A stretch of DNA of 64,000 nucleotides from Scilla litardierei (taxonomy: Eukaryota; Streptophyta; Magnoliopsida; Asparagales; Asparagaceae): positions 171,258,807-171,322,806 of the forward strand of contig CM061141.1 in the NCBI GenBank assembly GCA_030789695.1. Direction: 5' to 3'. Made by a program: the position numbers and the translations under genes. The notes below the pieces were generated by a model, which did no database searches, was not told the origin of the DNA, and worked only from the letters and a program-made list of their open reading frames with translations. Shown here one piece after another: positions 32,862 through 44,640 of the stretch; position 1 is the first letter of the stretch; every line of letters begins with the position of its first letter.

Positions 32862-35595
32862 GGTTTTAGTGGTGGCCCATGCAGGTCTTGCAAAAGTTCG
32901 GAACAATAAAAGTACCGCATTCATTTAATATCCACGTACAAGTCTAACTTAGGTTTACCCAGTCTTAGATGGTAGTGAGACTTAGGTAGACGTCCCAGTG
33001 GATAGTCAGACACCTTAGTTAAGATTTAGCCGTACCCGTCTTAGGATATCTTATTATCCTCTCCCTCCCTAGCTCTGACCAAATTAGATTTCTAGAGCCA
33101 TTCTTTTAGTCGTTCGCTCGGGTCCATCAACTTCGGGCCCAACAGAACGTAACCTTGATTCTCTTAGGAACCTTTTCCTTAGAACCTGATATAGTCTAGT
33201 TCATTAGGAAGTCTTAGAGCTGAGTTATCCTGATCTTTAGACGACCCGATAATTAGGACCCCTGACTTCTAGCGTCCCTCTGACCATTACACTCTGTGTT
33301 ATCGATCGTAGGGTTCCATCGTAGCCCCTTGTATCTTATCCTACGTGTAACCAACATGCGATCGTTTCCTGTCTCCCGATTCATGTGATCGTTTCCTGAC
33401 GATTGTCGTCGATCCTTCAAATCCCTTCATTGACCGATTCTGCTTCCACTAAAAGTATTTTCGAAATTTATTATTAAGTTTTTTTTCGCTCAGCTAAATT
33501 TCTTTGAAAACCCATATATTATATATTTCAAAATTTCTTTTTCGGTTAAGTTAAAATTCTTTCGCTAATTTTAAAACCTCCTTGGTCGTAAAAAAAAATT
33601 ATTTTACTATCCCGTATCTATTTTCAAATCTGTATCTTTCGTAATTCAGTTTTAAACCTTATTATTAAATTCTATAATTCAATATATATACATTACTTTT
33701 CTATATAAAAAAAATTTTATTTCTAAACACTTACCGTACGTACTTTTAAAATATTTTCTAAACTAGGGGGAACTTCAATTATTTTATTATTATTATTATA
33801 TCTGTTCTATGTTCCTCGTGACCAGATTTCAAAATCTTTGTGTAAACTTATTTCCATTTGCGAAGTAATCATTTCTTACCCTAACCACCCTTCATTCGTC
33901 TTACTTTTTCCAAAATTTTAAATTGCTACTTTTGCCCACTATTAAGTATATATATATATAATTTTAAAGGTATGTGATACCATATTTTGCACAAAGTCCT
34001 TCATGCATCGTTAAATCATTTTTTTTTTGCAATATTTTTGTCCCGTCCATCCGACTATCTTCTTATCCTCGCCTTACCTGATTTCGTTCTTTCGATCTTG
34101 TTTCGTGTCGCTTTTGGTTTCGGTCTCCTTCTTCTATGTAGACATTAGTCCTTGTAGTTGTCCATGCTATCTCCAGTATGGGAGTAGGCTCTTGGTAGGT
34201 GATATTGTCGTGATGCATGAGTATAGGTAGAGTGTGTAGACCTGTATGAGTGTGTCAACTTTAGGGTCTTGATAATTGCCTTTTGTGTCTTGAATGTGTA
34301 CTCGGTGTTAACCATGATATGATTGAAGCTGTCTGAATGACGGTATTCATACGTAAATGAATAGGGTCATAGCAGGCAATTTCCTTAGACGTAGTTTTCG
34401 CGATTATAGAATAACTTATCTTTGACTGCATATGATTGTATCAAAACTTTGTTTTCTTTTATACTAACCCTTTAAAGTTTTTGAAATTAGCTCACAAGAT
34501 CACAAATCAATTATCCTTCCTCATTCATTACCACGACTCCACACGTTTTTTTTTCAAACGTTTTAAAAATGTGTCACTGGTTTTAAGTTTCCCTTTCTCT
34601 TCTCTCTCTCTCTCTCCATTTAGAAATGTTATGTTATGGTTGTTATAGTTTTGGGACTAGCTATTATTGTTGTAGGAATTTGTTTGCGGGTAGGCTCAGG
34701 GAGAGATGAGATTTGTTATAGCAAAGATTGACCGATTTTGGAACAATAGGATTTTGGAACAGATTTCTTTCGGATGAAAAGAATGAGCTGGCCAAGACGT
34801 ATTTATAATAACGATGTGTGACTGACTCAAGGAAGAATTCTGGTTGAATAAGATTATATGTGGGGAGATGAGAACCTTGGAGACTTGAGACTTGGACGAG
34901 AGGTAGATAGGAGTAGCTTCGGAGTATAGTTTGAGTTAGGGAGATCATGAGGAGGAGTGGAGCTTTTAAGCATCAAGCTTGGTCGTCGAGATGACGTGAG
35001 AAGACATTGTGAATAACCCGACATGTTGAGATAAATGGATGGTTAGGTAGCCAGACTTGATATTGGTTGGGATTAGTTATAGTGAGTAAGATAAGATGTG
35101 ATTTTGATAGTAAAAGTATTTGGCGGATAAATTTATGAGAAGATATGACAAGGAATGTATTGAGGACACGACGATTGTTGATTTTGTGAAGGTGTTCTAA
35201 GATAGACAAAGTTTTTGCCTTGGATTGGTGATTGACTAGAACATCATTTTAGCGATTGATAATTAGTGGGAAGAGATCGAGAAATTTGAAGATGTTATTG
35301 AGCGATGATGTTTAGTGGAACGATATGGAATGAGAAGATGAATATTATCCTTTTATGAGAATTTGGAGATGGGAATTTGAGCGGAAATGTGGATCTATAA
35401 TCAGGTGCTAGGATGCGATTCTAGTCGTGATATTATCCAGTGAAAAGACGGTAATGATGAATTGTTGTGGAACGCTAGTTGAAGTTGTAGGATTAGCGAT
35501 TATTATGTGGAATATGAGAGTTGCGGGTATAAGGGTATATAGATATTATTGTATAAGTGATTCCGAGGGCGGAATCATTTCTAAGGTGGGTAGAA
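32862..35595 (+). other. E3 internal region, non-coding
   Basis: 2.7 kb with no recognisable gag, protease, polymerase or integrase on either strand; frames are short and AT-rich. It begins GGTTTTAGTGGTGGCCCATG, where a primer-binding site should be. The end is purine-rich (GAAGATG and GGAATATGAG runs) and finishes in the polypurine tract CTAAGGTGGGTAGAA. Probably carries only cis-acting signals. Confidence 0.75.
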
Positions 35596-38500
35596 TGTAA
35601 CGGTCACTTCCGACCGTCCGTATTTTAATGTGTTGTTGTTTCGTGTGTGTCGTTTCGCATTTGAATTTTATTATTGTTCTCCGTAGCTCAGACGCGTGAC
35701 TGGACCCCGTATTCACGATCCTCTCGGAGGCGCGATCGCCCCGGTACTTTCTTTTGATTTTTTAGGTGTCGAGTGACCACCTTAATAATATCATTATTTT
35801 TTTTAATAAAATTTTGTTTAAAACTCAACTTTCCTTTAAATATTACTGTATATGGTTTCCTAAATAAAAAAAACCAAAAGAAAATCAAAACTGGGCTTAT
35901 TAAATCAAACTTATTGTTTTCATAAGCTAACACCTGGGCTTTTTTTTATCCCCCACGTCTAACCACTACCCACTATCTCTCTCTCATCCCTACCTAATAT
36001 ATATATACATAAAGAAAACAAGGAGCAGCCTAGGGTTCTCATGAGAAGCATCAGCCGCCCTTGTTTTAACAAAAAAAAACCTGATCTATGGCCTCTCATC
36101 TTTCTCTCCTCTTCACAGCCGAGACGTCAAAACCTAGCCCCCTTAACTCGTGAGCTTGGAGTGACCTCCTCCCTGCAGCCTTTAACGTGTTTCCCTTCCC
36201 TTCGAGATGGCATCCTCGCAACACCTCACAGACGCCGAAAAAAAAACCTCCTTCTCAGGCCACGACCACTTCGCCCAAGGCGTTCCTAGCGGCCGCCGTC
36301 TGCTGCTCTTCGCAGCGTCGCCCACCGTCGCCCCGGGTTGTTCCCTCCGTCGTCAGCCTCTCGGACGCCGCCCCGACCCTCCTCCGGCATCCTCTCTCGA
36401 TGCCTTGCACGTACAACCGCCTCGGTCTGCCACCCGTCCACCTCGCACGGCGCCTCGCCCCTTTCAGCAGCCTCGCCCTCTCCCCATCATCTGCCGCCGT
36501 TCTCCCCTCGACCACCGCCGTCCGACGGCCTCGCGGACCCCTCCGATGACCCAGCGCTCCGACCACCGGCGCCTCTTCTCCGGAGACGCCACTAGCCGCG
36601 CCGCTCGCCATTTCCAACCTACATGTGCACGTGGGTGAGCAACATGTTGTTTTACAGTCTACTAGTTTGCTTCATGGTTAAATTGTAAGCTAATGTAGAT
36701 ATGTATACAAACTGTTAGTATTAATTTCTTAGGCTAATGTTAGTTTTCGTGGCAGAACCTAATTTTTAGTCAATAGGTTAGCATTTAGAAATATTATAGG
36801 GTATATGATTATGAGGTGCCCTACAGCTTGTTATCTAACCGCAATACATACATGTTAAACCTTAATTAATAATACATTCATTATATATGTTGATGGGAAA
36901 TGCATAGACCTCTGTTTGAGTGAATGTAGTTTTTCTCTATAAGCCCAGTTATTAACATTATCAGTAAACCTATCAATAAACCTTAATAAAAGATGTTAGT
37001 TGGTATTAAACAGTAGGCTAATATACTACGACCGTTCATTATATGATGATATAACCCGCATGTTACAAGTTAGCTAATATATATGATGCTTTTACATTAT
37101 AAATATATTTGGGTGATTTCCGAACTGTAAACATTGGAAAAATGTATCAGGACTAGTTATTGTCTTTTCTTAGCTATATCTATCATCCACAGTGTAATAA
37201 GGTAGTCCTTGTGCCAAATAGTAGCCTAGGTTCATTATTAAACTTGTAGCTTCTTGTGAATCTGGTATATACAATTGTTATTAAATTAGACATGTTAGCA
37301 GTGAGATATATATGTATGTTAGATATATTAATAGTATGCAATGCTAGATGGTTGGTGTTATAAGCAGATGTAATATTATTCTTTGGCTTGACGATAGGAT
37401 TTAATGACGTAGATAGATCATATCCCTCACCGCGGATCACCTGCAGTTCAGACGTTACGTCCGCACTACTCCAGACACCAGAGAGGTTAGTCCCCTAACT
37501 CGTAGCCAACCCACACCGTAGCAAAATCAAACCCTAAACTAAAACTTGACTATTATAACTAAATTTATTTTCAGTTCTTGTAAAACGCTGCTCACCGTAG
37601 AAAGATCGACAATCGGACAAACTTTCTGTGCACATAGGGTAGTAGTCGATCTAGGCTGAACGAAACACCAAAAATGTGACTTTGACGAATAGGGTAGTCC
37701 CGACAATCTAGAAACAAACCCTAAATAGGACTTATTGAAAAACGCGACTTGACACCGTCACCGTGACCCTTTTTCAGACGGACTACCGCGGACGCGACGA
37801 CTGGACGCGACGCCCCGGACAGACGACACACTCGCCATCGCAGGCAAGTGTACCCACTTGCATTTTTTTGACCGTGCTTTGGTCTTAGATTGCTAGAACT
37901 GTTAGACTGTGAATGTATAGAACCGGACGTGAAATGATAGCGTCCGGGACACCCCTGACGACTTAGACTTGACAACGAAGTCTAAGCTCAACAAACAACT
38001 ACTTTTGACACCGTAGGGCTATCTTGTGTGTGCGTGCGTGTGGACACCCTAGAATAACAATTCCTTACACTTGTCGTGTCTTGTCCCTGTTACACAAAAA
38101 GCCTTCGGGCGTTTCGGATGCTTTCCTAGCGGAAGTGATCCCTGTTACACAAAAAGCCTTCGGGCGTTTCGGATGCTTTCCTAGCGGAAGAGATCCCTGT
38201 TACACAAAAAGCCTTCGGGCGTTTCGGATGCTTTCCTAGCGGAAGTGATCCCTGTTACACAAAAAGCCTTCGGGCGTTTCGGATGCTTTCCTAGCGGAAG
38301 TGATCCCTGTTACACAAAAAGCCTTCGGGCGTTTCGGATGCTTTCCTTGCGGAAGTGATCCCTGTTATACAAAAAGCCTTCGGGCGTTTCGGATGCTTCC
38401 CTAGCGGAAGTGATCCCTGTACTTCTTGTCTTGAGTTCCTGGGTTGGGGTAGGGTTGAGCGTGCGCACGGCAAGAGGGTCTGATCCCCCTCGAACCGTAA

Positions 38501-39244
38501 GGCGTGAACCCTTCGTGTCACACTTGTCTTGTCTTGTCCCGTCCTGTTTGTCCTGTCTTGTCCCGTCACGCCCCGTCTTGTTTTGACACCTGTAGGTTAG
38601 TCCCGTAGTTGGTAGCACATGCTACGACTACTACTTGCTACGCTTTACTTTCCTGCTGCGTTACTTCCTGTCGTGTTACCCTGCTATAACCACAGCCTGT
38701 TAATCAACCAGTAAACTGTTGTGTAAAAGAACCTCAGTATGCTAATCAACCAGTAAACCATTGTTTAAAGTTCGGTGCACTTGCAGTAAAGTCTAACCCT
38801 TCTTGTAGACTTTACCTGACGTACAGTTCCTTTTTCTTGGGTGCTGTGCGTCAGGTGTTTAGCCAGAGTTCGTGGACGAGGCAGACTCACTGAGTACGAG
38901 GAGCCGAGGACGTCGACCCAGAGTACGTGCCTGACGAGGACCAGACCTTGAGGTCTTTTCAGTCGTCACTTTCAGAGGTTACTGCTTTTAGTTGTCTTTT
39001 TGGTCGTTGTTGCCATTCTTAGGCTCCTTTTAGATTTGTACTCGCTGGATATTATTCATTCATATTAATGAATGTCTTTTCCTTTCTGTACTTTTGTTGT
39101 TCCTAAACTTTATAAATGCAAGAACCTGGAAAAATTCAAAATGGTACCCCCACAGACGCTTATTGGGTCCGAGCTTCACAGCTCTGGCCTAAGCGGGCCT
39201 TGTCACGCTTCGCCTCCGTCCATATTGGGAAGCGGGGCGTGACA
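35596..39244 (+). repeat. E3 3' LTR (3649 bp)
   Basis: Uninterrupted copy of the left LTR. About 112 bp longer than it, explained by two extra 55-bp minisatellite units. TATA-like run at 35998-36009. Ends GAAGCGGGGCGTGACA, then AAATC. Confidence 0.93.
38084..38413 (+). repeat. 55-bp minisatellite in E3 3' LTR, six units
   Basis: Units start at 38084, 38139, 38194, 38249, 38304 and 38359, with the same consensus as at 31811. The last unit in both LTRs has the same TTATAC and TTCCC variants, so the ends of the array are conserved and copies were gained or lost inside it. Confidence 0.93.
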
Positions 39245-39249
39245 AAATC

Positions 39250-39713
39250 ATCCTTTCTCGTATGTTCAAAATCCAGTTTTCTACACACATACCAACGATT
39301 TCATCTCAGATTTAAGCATGCAATAATCGAAATTAAAACTGAAGCGTAGGGGGAGAAGAGTCTACCATAGATCGTTGAAAAGCAAAAGAAATCGAAGAAT
39401 TAAAAACCCATAGCAAGATCTAGTCTGTAGTCTCAAGAAATCAACCCAGATCTGAAAAGCTCTGAAATATGGAAAATAACTTATAGTGTTGCATAGCCAT
39501 GGAGAAGGAGAAGATGAAGAGTGTTAATAGCAGTCGAAGAAACCTGTAGAGGACGCATGTCATCAAGCAAGGGGACATGACAACCTCGTAGAGGCCTGGT
39601 AGGGCGTTGGTTGATCGCAGGAGAAGGACGAGAGGAGGCAATGCTCATGGCACTTCGTACAAGAGGAGAGGACGAGAGGGGCGCCGTCGAAAGCCCTCGT
39701 GGGCTTTGTTGTT

Positions 39714-39770
<57 letters not shown>

Positions 39771-39900
39771 GAGTCGAAAGCCCCAACGGGCTTGATGCGT
39801 GAAAAATGAGAGAGGGGGAGGGGAAATTAAGGAGCCCCACGCTGGGCTTCGTGAGTAGGCCGAGAAAAGAAGGGGGGAATAAAGAAATGGGCCCATTACA
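39250..39900 (-). repeat. E5 3' LTR, part right of E3
   Basis: On the minus strand a TGTAATGGGCCC start at 39900 follows a polypurine tract, so DNA to the left is LTR. The rest should be left of 21873, since E3 inserted here. The outer end is not identified. Contains a GA microsatellite. Confidence 0.55.
39717..39774. repeat. (GA)n microsatellite
   Basis: About 29 GA units with one interruption (GATAGA). It is bracketed by two related palindromes, AAAGCCCTCGTGGGCTTT on the left and AAGCCCCAACGGGCTT on the right, each able to form a short hairpin. Confidence 0.95.
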
Positions 39901-39936
39901 TTTTACCCACCTTACAAAAAATTTGGTCCTCAGAAT
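39901..39936 (-). other. E5 polypurine tract region
   Basis: On the minus strand ATTCTGAGGACC, then AAGGTGGGTAAAA, runs up to the LTR start TGTAATGG. It matches the corresponding region of E3 closely. Only about 100 bp separate it from the gag relic, so pol has been deleted. Confidence 0.7.
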
Positions 39937-40039
39937 TTCTAGAACAATATACTATTAACCAAACAAAAAAGAAATCTAACAAACAACTGGCAACAACAAA
40001 ATGAATATTAGTTCAAACTACTGATAACACAATCTAAGA

Positions 40040-41134
40040 TCTCGGGGTGTCCATCTCCATCGTTGCCATGATATAAGCCTGGTAGTTCTGAGGCTAGGGT
40101 GGTGGCTGTTGCTCAACTCCTCTTGGACAGTTACCAACGGAGTGATCTGATGCACCACATATCAGACACAGTTTGTTCTAGTAATGATAATCTCTTTTCA
40201 TGTGTCTGGATCGGTAACCGTAGTCACATATCACATGGCATTGAGGGTTGGTTTTGTCCCAGTCTTCTTGAATGTTGTGGTATACTCTGTCTGTATGGTG
40301 GCCTTCTCTCGTTCTTCGATGTGAGCGTTTACTGGTGGCACTGAAGGTCGTCAGCTTTGGTATGCTGCAACGGTCAGAGGTGGACGTCTTGGAGGGGCCC
40401 CCGCCTGTCGCTCTCGTTTTCGCTCCCTCTATATGTACTCATACTCTCGAGATGTGGAGAGTACGTCAGCATGGGTCCTCAATTTGAACCCGACCAGCTT
40501 GTCACGAATATCGATGTTCAGGCCTTGCTAAAATATCATGGCCCAAGCCAAAGGGGTAGACACCATGTCCTTGGCAAACCTGTAACACCAATTGTTGGAA
40601 AATACATACGTACGACAAGGTTAACTGTCATGCATTAAAATACGCACCTGCTGAGATTAGAAAATTCAGCGTCGTACTCCTCTACAATTATAGAGCTCTA
40701 CTTCAGGTCCATAAATTGTGCCTCCAACTTCATTTATGCCTCTGGTGAGAAGTATTGGGCATTAAATGTCTCCTTAAATGTAGCCCAAAAGATCGGTTGC
40801 ACCAGTCGGTCTCTACAGAATCCCTCCAATTTCTAGCCTCTCTGGTTAGTTGTAGCTTCACCATGCTAACCCACAAAGATGTAGGTGCGTGTGCTGCCTT
40901 TAGCTTGTCGGTGATCTAGCGCATCCACTCCTCTGCAGCCTGAGCATCATCTCATCTAGTAAAAATCGGCGGGCGTAGCGATCGAAACTGTTGCACTCTT
41001 CCATCCTTCTTAGGTTCTTCCTGTATAGCTTGGACCATCTCTCGCAAAGCCTGATCCGAGATTTGATGCATCGTGTTTGATCCAGAGTTTCATGTCCTAG
41101 CTCCCGATCCTGATCCCAAAGCGTTTTCGGCCAT
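40040..41134 (-). pseudogene. E5 gag relic (Ty3/gypsy)
   Basis: The minus strand gives an ATG at 41134 followed by decayed gag. AAEEWMR, KLQLTREARNW and a Glu-Tyr-Asp-Ala-Glu-Phe stretch are the retrotransposon gag domain, split by several stops and frameshifts. Near 40121-40168 an intact CCHC zinc knuckle reads CLICGASDHSVGNC; a second, upstream, has lost a Cys. No open frame covers the gene. The element would have supplied capsid; this copy cannot. Confidence 0.78.
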
Positions 41135-41287
41135 AGCCGCTCTCTTAGATTTCTCTAAGTCTCTTACGTATGAAAACTTTCATACGCATATATCCATAAG
41201 GTAGATTGAGTCAGTCGAGTATCGTTCTTCCTGCCTGCTTAATACTGTTCACGAGTTGATTGGGCAAACCTGTATGGGCCACCACTT

Positions 41288-41424
41288 TGTAATGACCGTA
41301 CCCCGGTTATCGTCACATTTATGCGATTACATGTCGATCCTATAGGCACAGTGAAGTCCATGTGGAGCAGAGCAGAAAGAAATAAAGATTCGCATATCAT
41401 AAGATGTTAACAAGGTTCTTAACA
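41288..41424 (-). repeat. E5 5' LTR end, truncated by satellite
   Basis: TGTAATGACC on the plus strand (LTR end on the minus strand) lies next to a leader shared with E3 (AGTGGTGGCCCATACAGG on the minus strand). The sequence ends GTTCTTAACA and joins the satellite near 41424, giving only 137 bp, so it is probably cut short and not a complete LTR. Confidence 0.5.
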
Positions 41425-44415
41425 GTTGAAGACGGCAATCTCTCTGTTGCAACAGACATTTTTTGCAGATTTTTCTGTGCTCGGTGCTATTTTCAGTATT
41501 TTATTGAAGATATGGATCTTTTTATTAATGATATGATTTTAAGCCTAATTTTGTCTTCTCTTATTTTTCAGTTGAAGATGGCGATCTCCCGGTTCCAACG
41601 GACATTTTTGCGGATTTTTCTTTGCTCGGGACATGATATGATTTTTTTGGCCTAATTTGGTCTTCTCTTAATTTTCTGTTGAAGATGGCGATCTCCTGAT
41701 TCCAATGGACATTTTTGCTGAATATTCTGACATTTGGGCTATTTTTGCAGATTATTCTGACATCGGGGATATTTTCTAAATTTTCTGAAAGATATGCATC
41801 TTTTATTAAATGATATGATTTTTGACCTAATTTTGTCTTCTTGTGTTTTTCAGTTGAGATGGCGATTTGCAGATTCCAATAGATATGTTTGCAAATTATT
41901 CTGACCTCGGGGCTATTTCCTAAATTTTCTTGAAGATATGCACTTTTTATTAAATAATATGATTTTGGCCTAATTTTGACTTCTATTATTTTTTTAGTTA
42001 AAGATGGCGATTTCCCAGTTCATACGGACATTTTTGTGAATTTTACGCAGCACTGTACTATTTTCTAAATTTTATGTAAGATATAGATCTTTTTATTAAA
42101 TAATATGATTTTTATATCCTACGTTTGTCTTCTCTTATTTTTCAGTTGAATATGGCGATCTACCGATTCAAACAGACATTTTTAGTGATTTTTCCTACAC
42201 TGGGGCTATTTTCTATATTTATGGAAAATATGGATCATTTTATTAAATGATATGATTTTTTGGCCTAATTTTGTCTTCTTTTATTTTTAGTTTAAGATGG
42301 CATTCTCCCAACGGATATTTTTGCGGATTTTTTTGACCTAGAGGCTATTTTAATAATATCTGGAAGATATGGATCTTTTTAATAAATAATATGATTTTTT
42401 GTCCTAATTTTTTGTCCTATCATATTTTCAGATGAAGAAGGCGATCTCCCAGTTCCAACTGACATTTTTGCAGATTTTCTAAGTTCGACACAATTGTCTA
42501 CATTTTATGAAAGAAATGGATCATTTTATTAAATGATATGATTTTTTGGCATAATTTTATCTTCTTTTATTTTTTCAATTGAAGATGGCATTTTTTTGGT
42601 TCCAACGGATATTTTTGCAAATTTTTTGACCTAGAGGCTATATTCTACATTTTCTACAAGATGTGGATATTTTAATTATATAATTTAATTTTAAGCCTAA
42701 TTTTGGCTTCTCTTATTTTTCAGATTAAGATGGCGATCTCCCGGTTCCAACGGACAATTTTGCGGTTTATTCTGAGCTCATGGCTATTTTATAAACTTTC
42801 TGTAATATATGTATCTTTAAATTAAAAGATATGATTTTTATAGCCTAATTTTGTCTTCTCTTATTTTTCAATTGAAGATGACAATCTCCCAGTTTAAACA
42901 GACATTTTTATAGATTTTACTTAGCTCGAAACTATTTTCTGTATTTTCTGGAAGATATGCATGTTTTAGTTAAATGATATAATTTTTTACCTAATTTTAT
43001 CTTCTCTTATTTTTCAGTTGAAGATAGCTTTCACTCGGTTCCTACGGATATTTTTACAGATCTTCTGACCTCGGGTATATTTTCTGTATTTTCTGGAAGA
43101 TATGGACCATTTTATTAAATAATATCATTTTGGCCTAATTTTATCTTCTCTAATTTTTCACTTGAAGATGGCGATCTTCCAGTTCTAACGGAAATTTTTG
43201 CGGATTTTACGAAGCTAGGTTCTATTTTCTACATTTTATGGAAGATAAGAATTTTTTATTAAATGATATGATTTTTATATCCTACGTTTTTCTTCTCTTA
43301 TTTTTTTTGTTGAATACTGCGATCTACCAGTTCCAGCAGACATTATTACTGATTTTTATTAGCTTGGGGCTATTTTTCTTCATTTTATGGAAGATACAGA
43401 TCATTTTATTAAATGATATGATTTTTTGGCTTAATGATGTTTTCTCTTATTTTTCAGTTGAAGATGGCGTTCTCACGGTTCCAACGGAGATTTTTGCGGA
43501 TTTTTTTGACTCAGAGGTTATTTTCTACATTTTCTAGAAGATATGGACCTTTTTATTAAATAATATGATTTTTGGCCTAATTTTATCTTCTCATATTTTT
43601 AAATGAAGATGGCGATCTCCTGGTTCGAACGGAAATTTTTGCCGATTTTACTGATCTCCAATATAGTTTTTATAATTTCTGTAATGTATCTTTAGATAAT
43701 TTATATGATTTTATAGCCTAATTTTGTCTTATCTTATTTTTCAGTTGAAGATGGCGATCTCCTAGTTCTAACGGATTGTTTTGCGGAATTTTTTGATCTC
43801 GGTGCTATTTTCTACATTTTATTGAAGATACTGCTTTTTTTATTAAATGGTATGATTTTTGTAGCCTAATTTTGTCTTCTCTTACTTTTCACTTGGAGAT
43901 AGTGATCTCCCGCTTCCAACGAACATTTTTGTGGATATTTCTAAGCTTGAAACTACTTTTCTACATTTTCAGGAAGTTATGGATCTTTTTATTAAATGAT
44001 ATGATTTTTGGCCTAATTTTGTCTTCTCTTTTTTTCAGTTGAAGATGGTGATCTCCTATTTTCAACAGAAATTTGGGCGGATTTTTCTGAGCTCTGGGCT
44101 ATTTCTAAATTTTCCGGACAATATGGATTTTTACATTAAATGATATAATTTTTATAGCCTAATTTTGTTTTCTCTTATTTTTTCAGTTAAAAATGGCAAT
44201 TTTCTAGGTCCAACGGATATTTTTGCAGCTTCTTCTAAGCTCAGCGCTATTTTTCTACATTTTCTTGAAGTTATAACTCTTTTTATTAAATGATATGATT
44301 TTTAGTCTTAATTCTGTATCCTCTTATTTTTTTTCGTTGAAGTTGGCGATCACCCAATTCCAACAGACATTTTTGTTGATTTTTCTAAGCTTCGGGTTAT
44401 TCCTAAATTTTCTAT
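41425..44415. repeat. Satellite array segment 2
   Basis: About 20 monomers of the same ~147-bp satellite, all forward. The segment starts at CAGTTGAAGACGG, in a different phase from where segment 1 stopped (3413), so about half a monomer has been lost. No inverted block seen. Divergence between neighbours is high. Confidence 0.93.
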
Positions 44416-44640
44416 ACGAATTATACAATTGACGACCTTTTTTAAAATTTGTCCTACGTGGCAGCTTTGTCCCAGTCATATTTTGGGTTGCTGACTGGGA
44501 CGCTGACAAGGACAAAAACAAACAAAGAACCGTAGCCACGTTCCTCCTCACTTTTACGCATCATTCAGTCCGTTTGATTCACACATCTCACGTACTTAAC
44601 TGAGGAGTTAACTAACTAATCAGGCTCCTCTGATCCTCTG
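44416..44640. mobile_element. ~225-bp non-satellite insertion with inverted repeat
   Basis: Breaks the array. It holds GTCCCAGTCA and, 13 bases on, its inverse TGACTGGGAC, framed by TTTGTCC and GGACAAA, so a long hairpin is possible. TCCTACGTGGCAGC is a phrase seen at ends of plant Mutator-like MITEs. No clear target duplication. Identity uncertain. Confidence 0.45.

Larger units (their letters stand above)
21878..39244 (+). mobile_element. E3: LARD-like LTR element with 3.6-kb LTRs, split by E2
   Basis: Starts TGTAACGGTCACTTCC and ends GGGCGTGACA, flanked by AAATC at 21873-21877 and 39245-39249. The left LTR is 3537 bp once E2 and its extra target copy are removed; the right is 3649 bp. The 2734-bp interior (32862-35595) has no gag or pol. 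CTAAGGTGGGTAGAA directly before the right LTR is a gypsy-type polypurine tract and sets the plus orientation. Long LTRs around a non-coding interior are the definition of LARD elements, which depend on enzymes from a relative. The uninterrupted right LTR reads AAGCCCAGTTATTAAC exactly where E2 is inserted in the left one. Confidence 0.9.

Noticed and set aside
41404..41655. Open frames of 60-160 codons in the satellite arrays
   Set aside because: They are chance extensions across monomers in a low-complexity AT-rich repeat and have Phe/Ile/Leu-rich composition in several frames; indels break them in neighbouring monomers.
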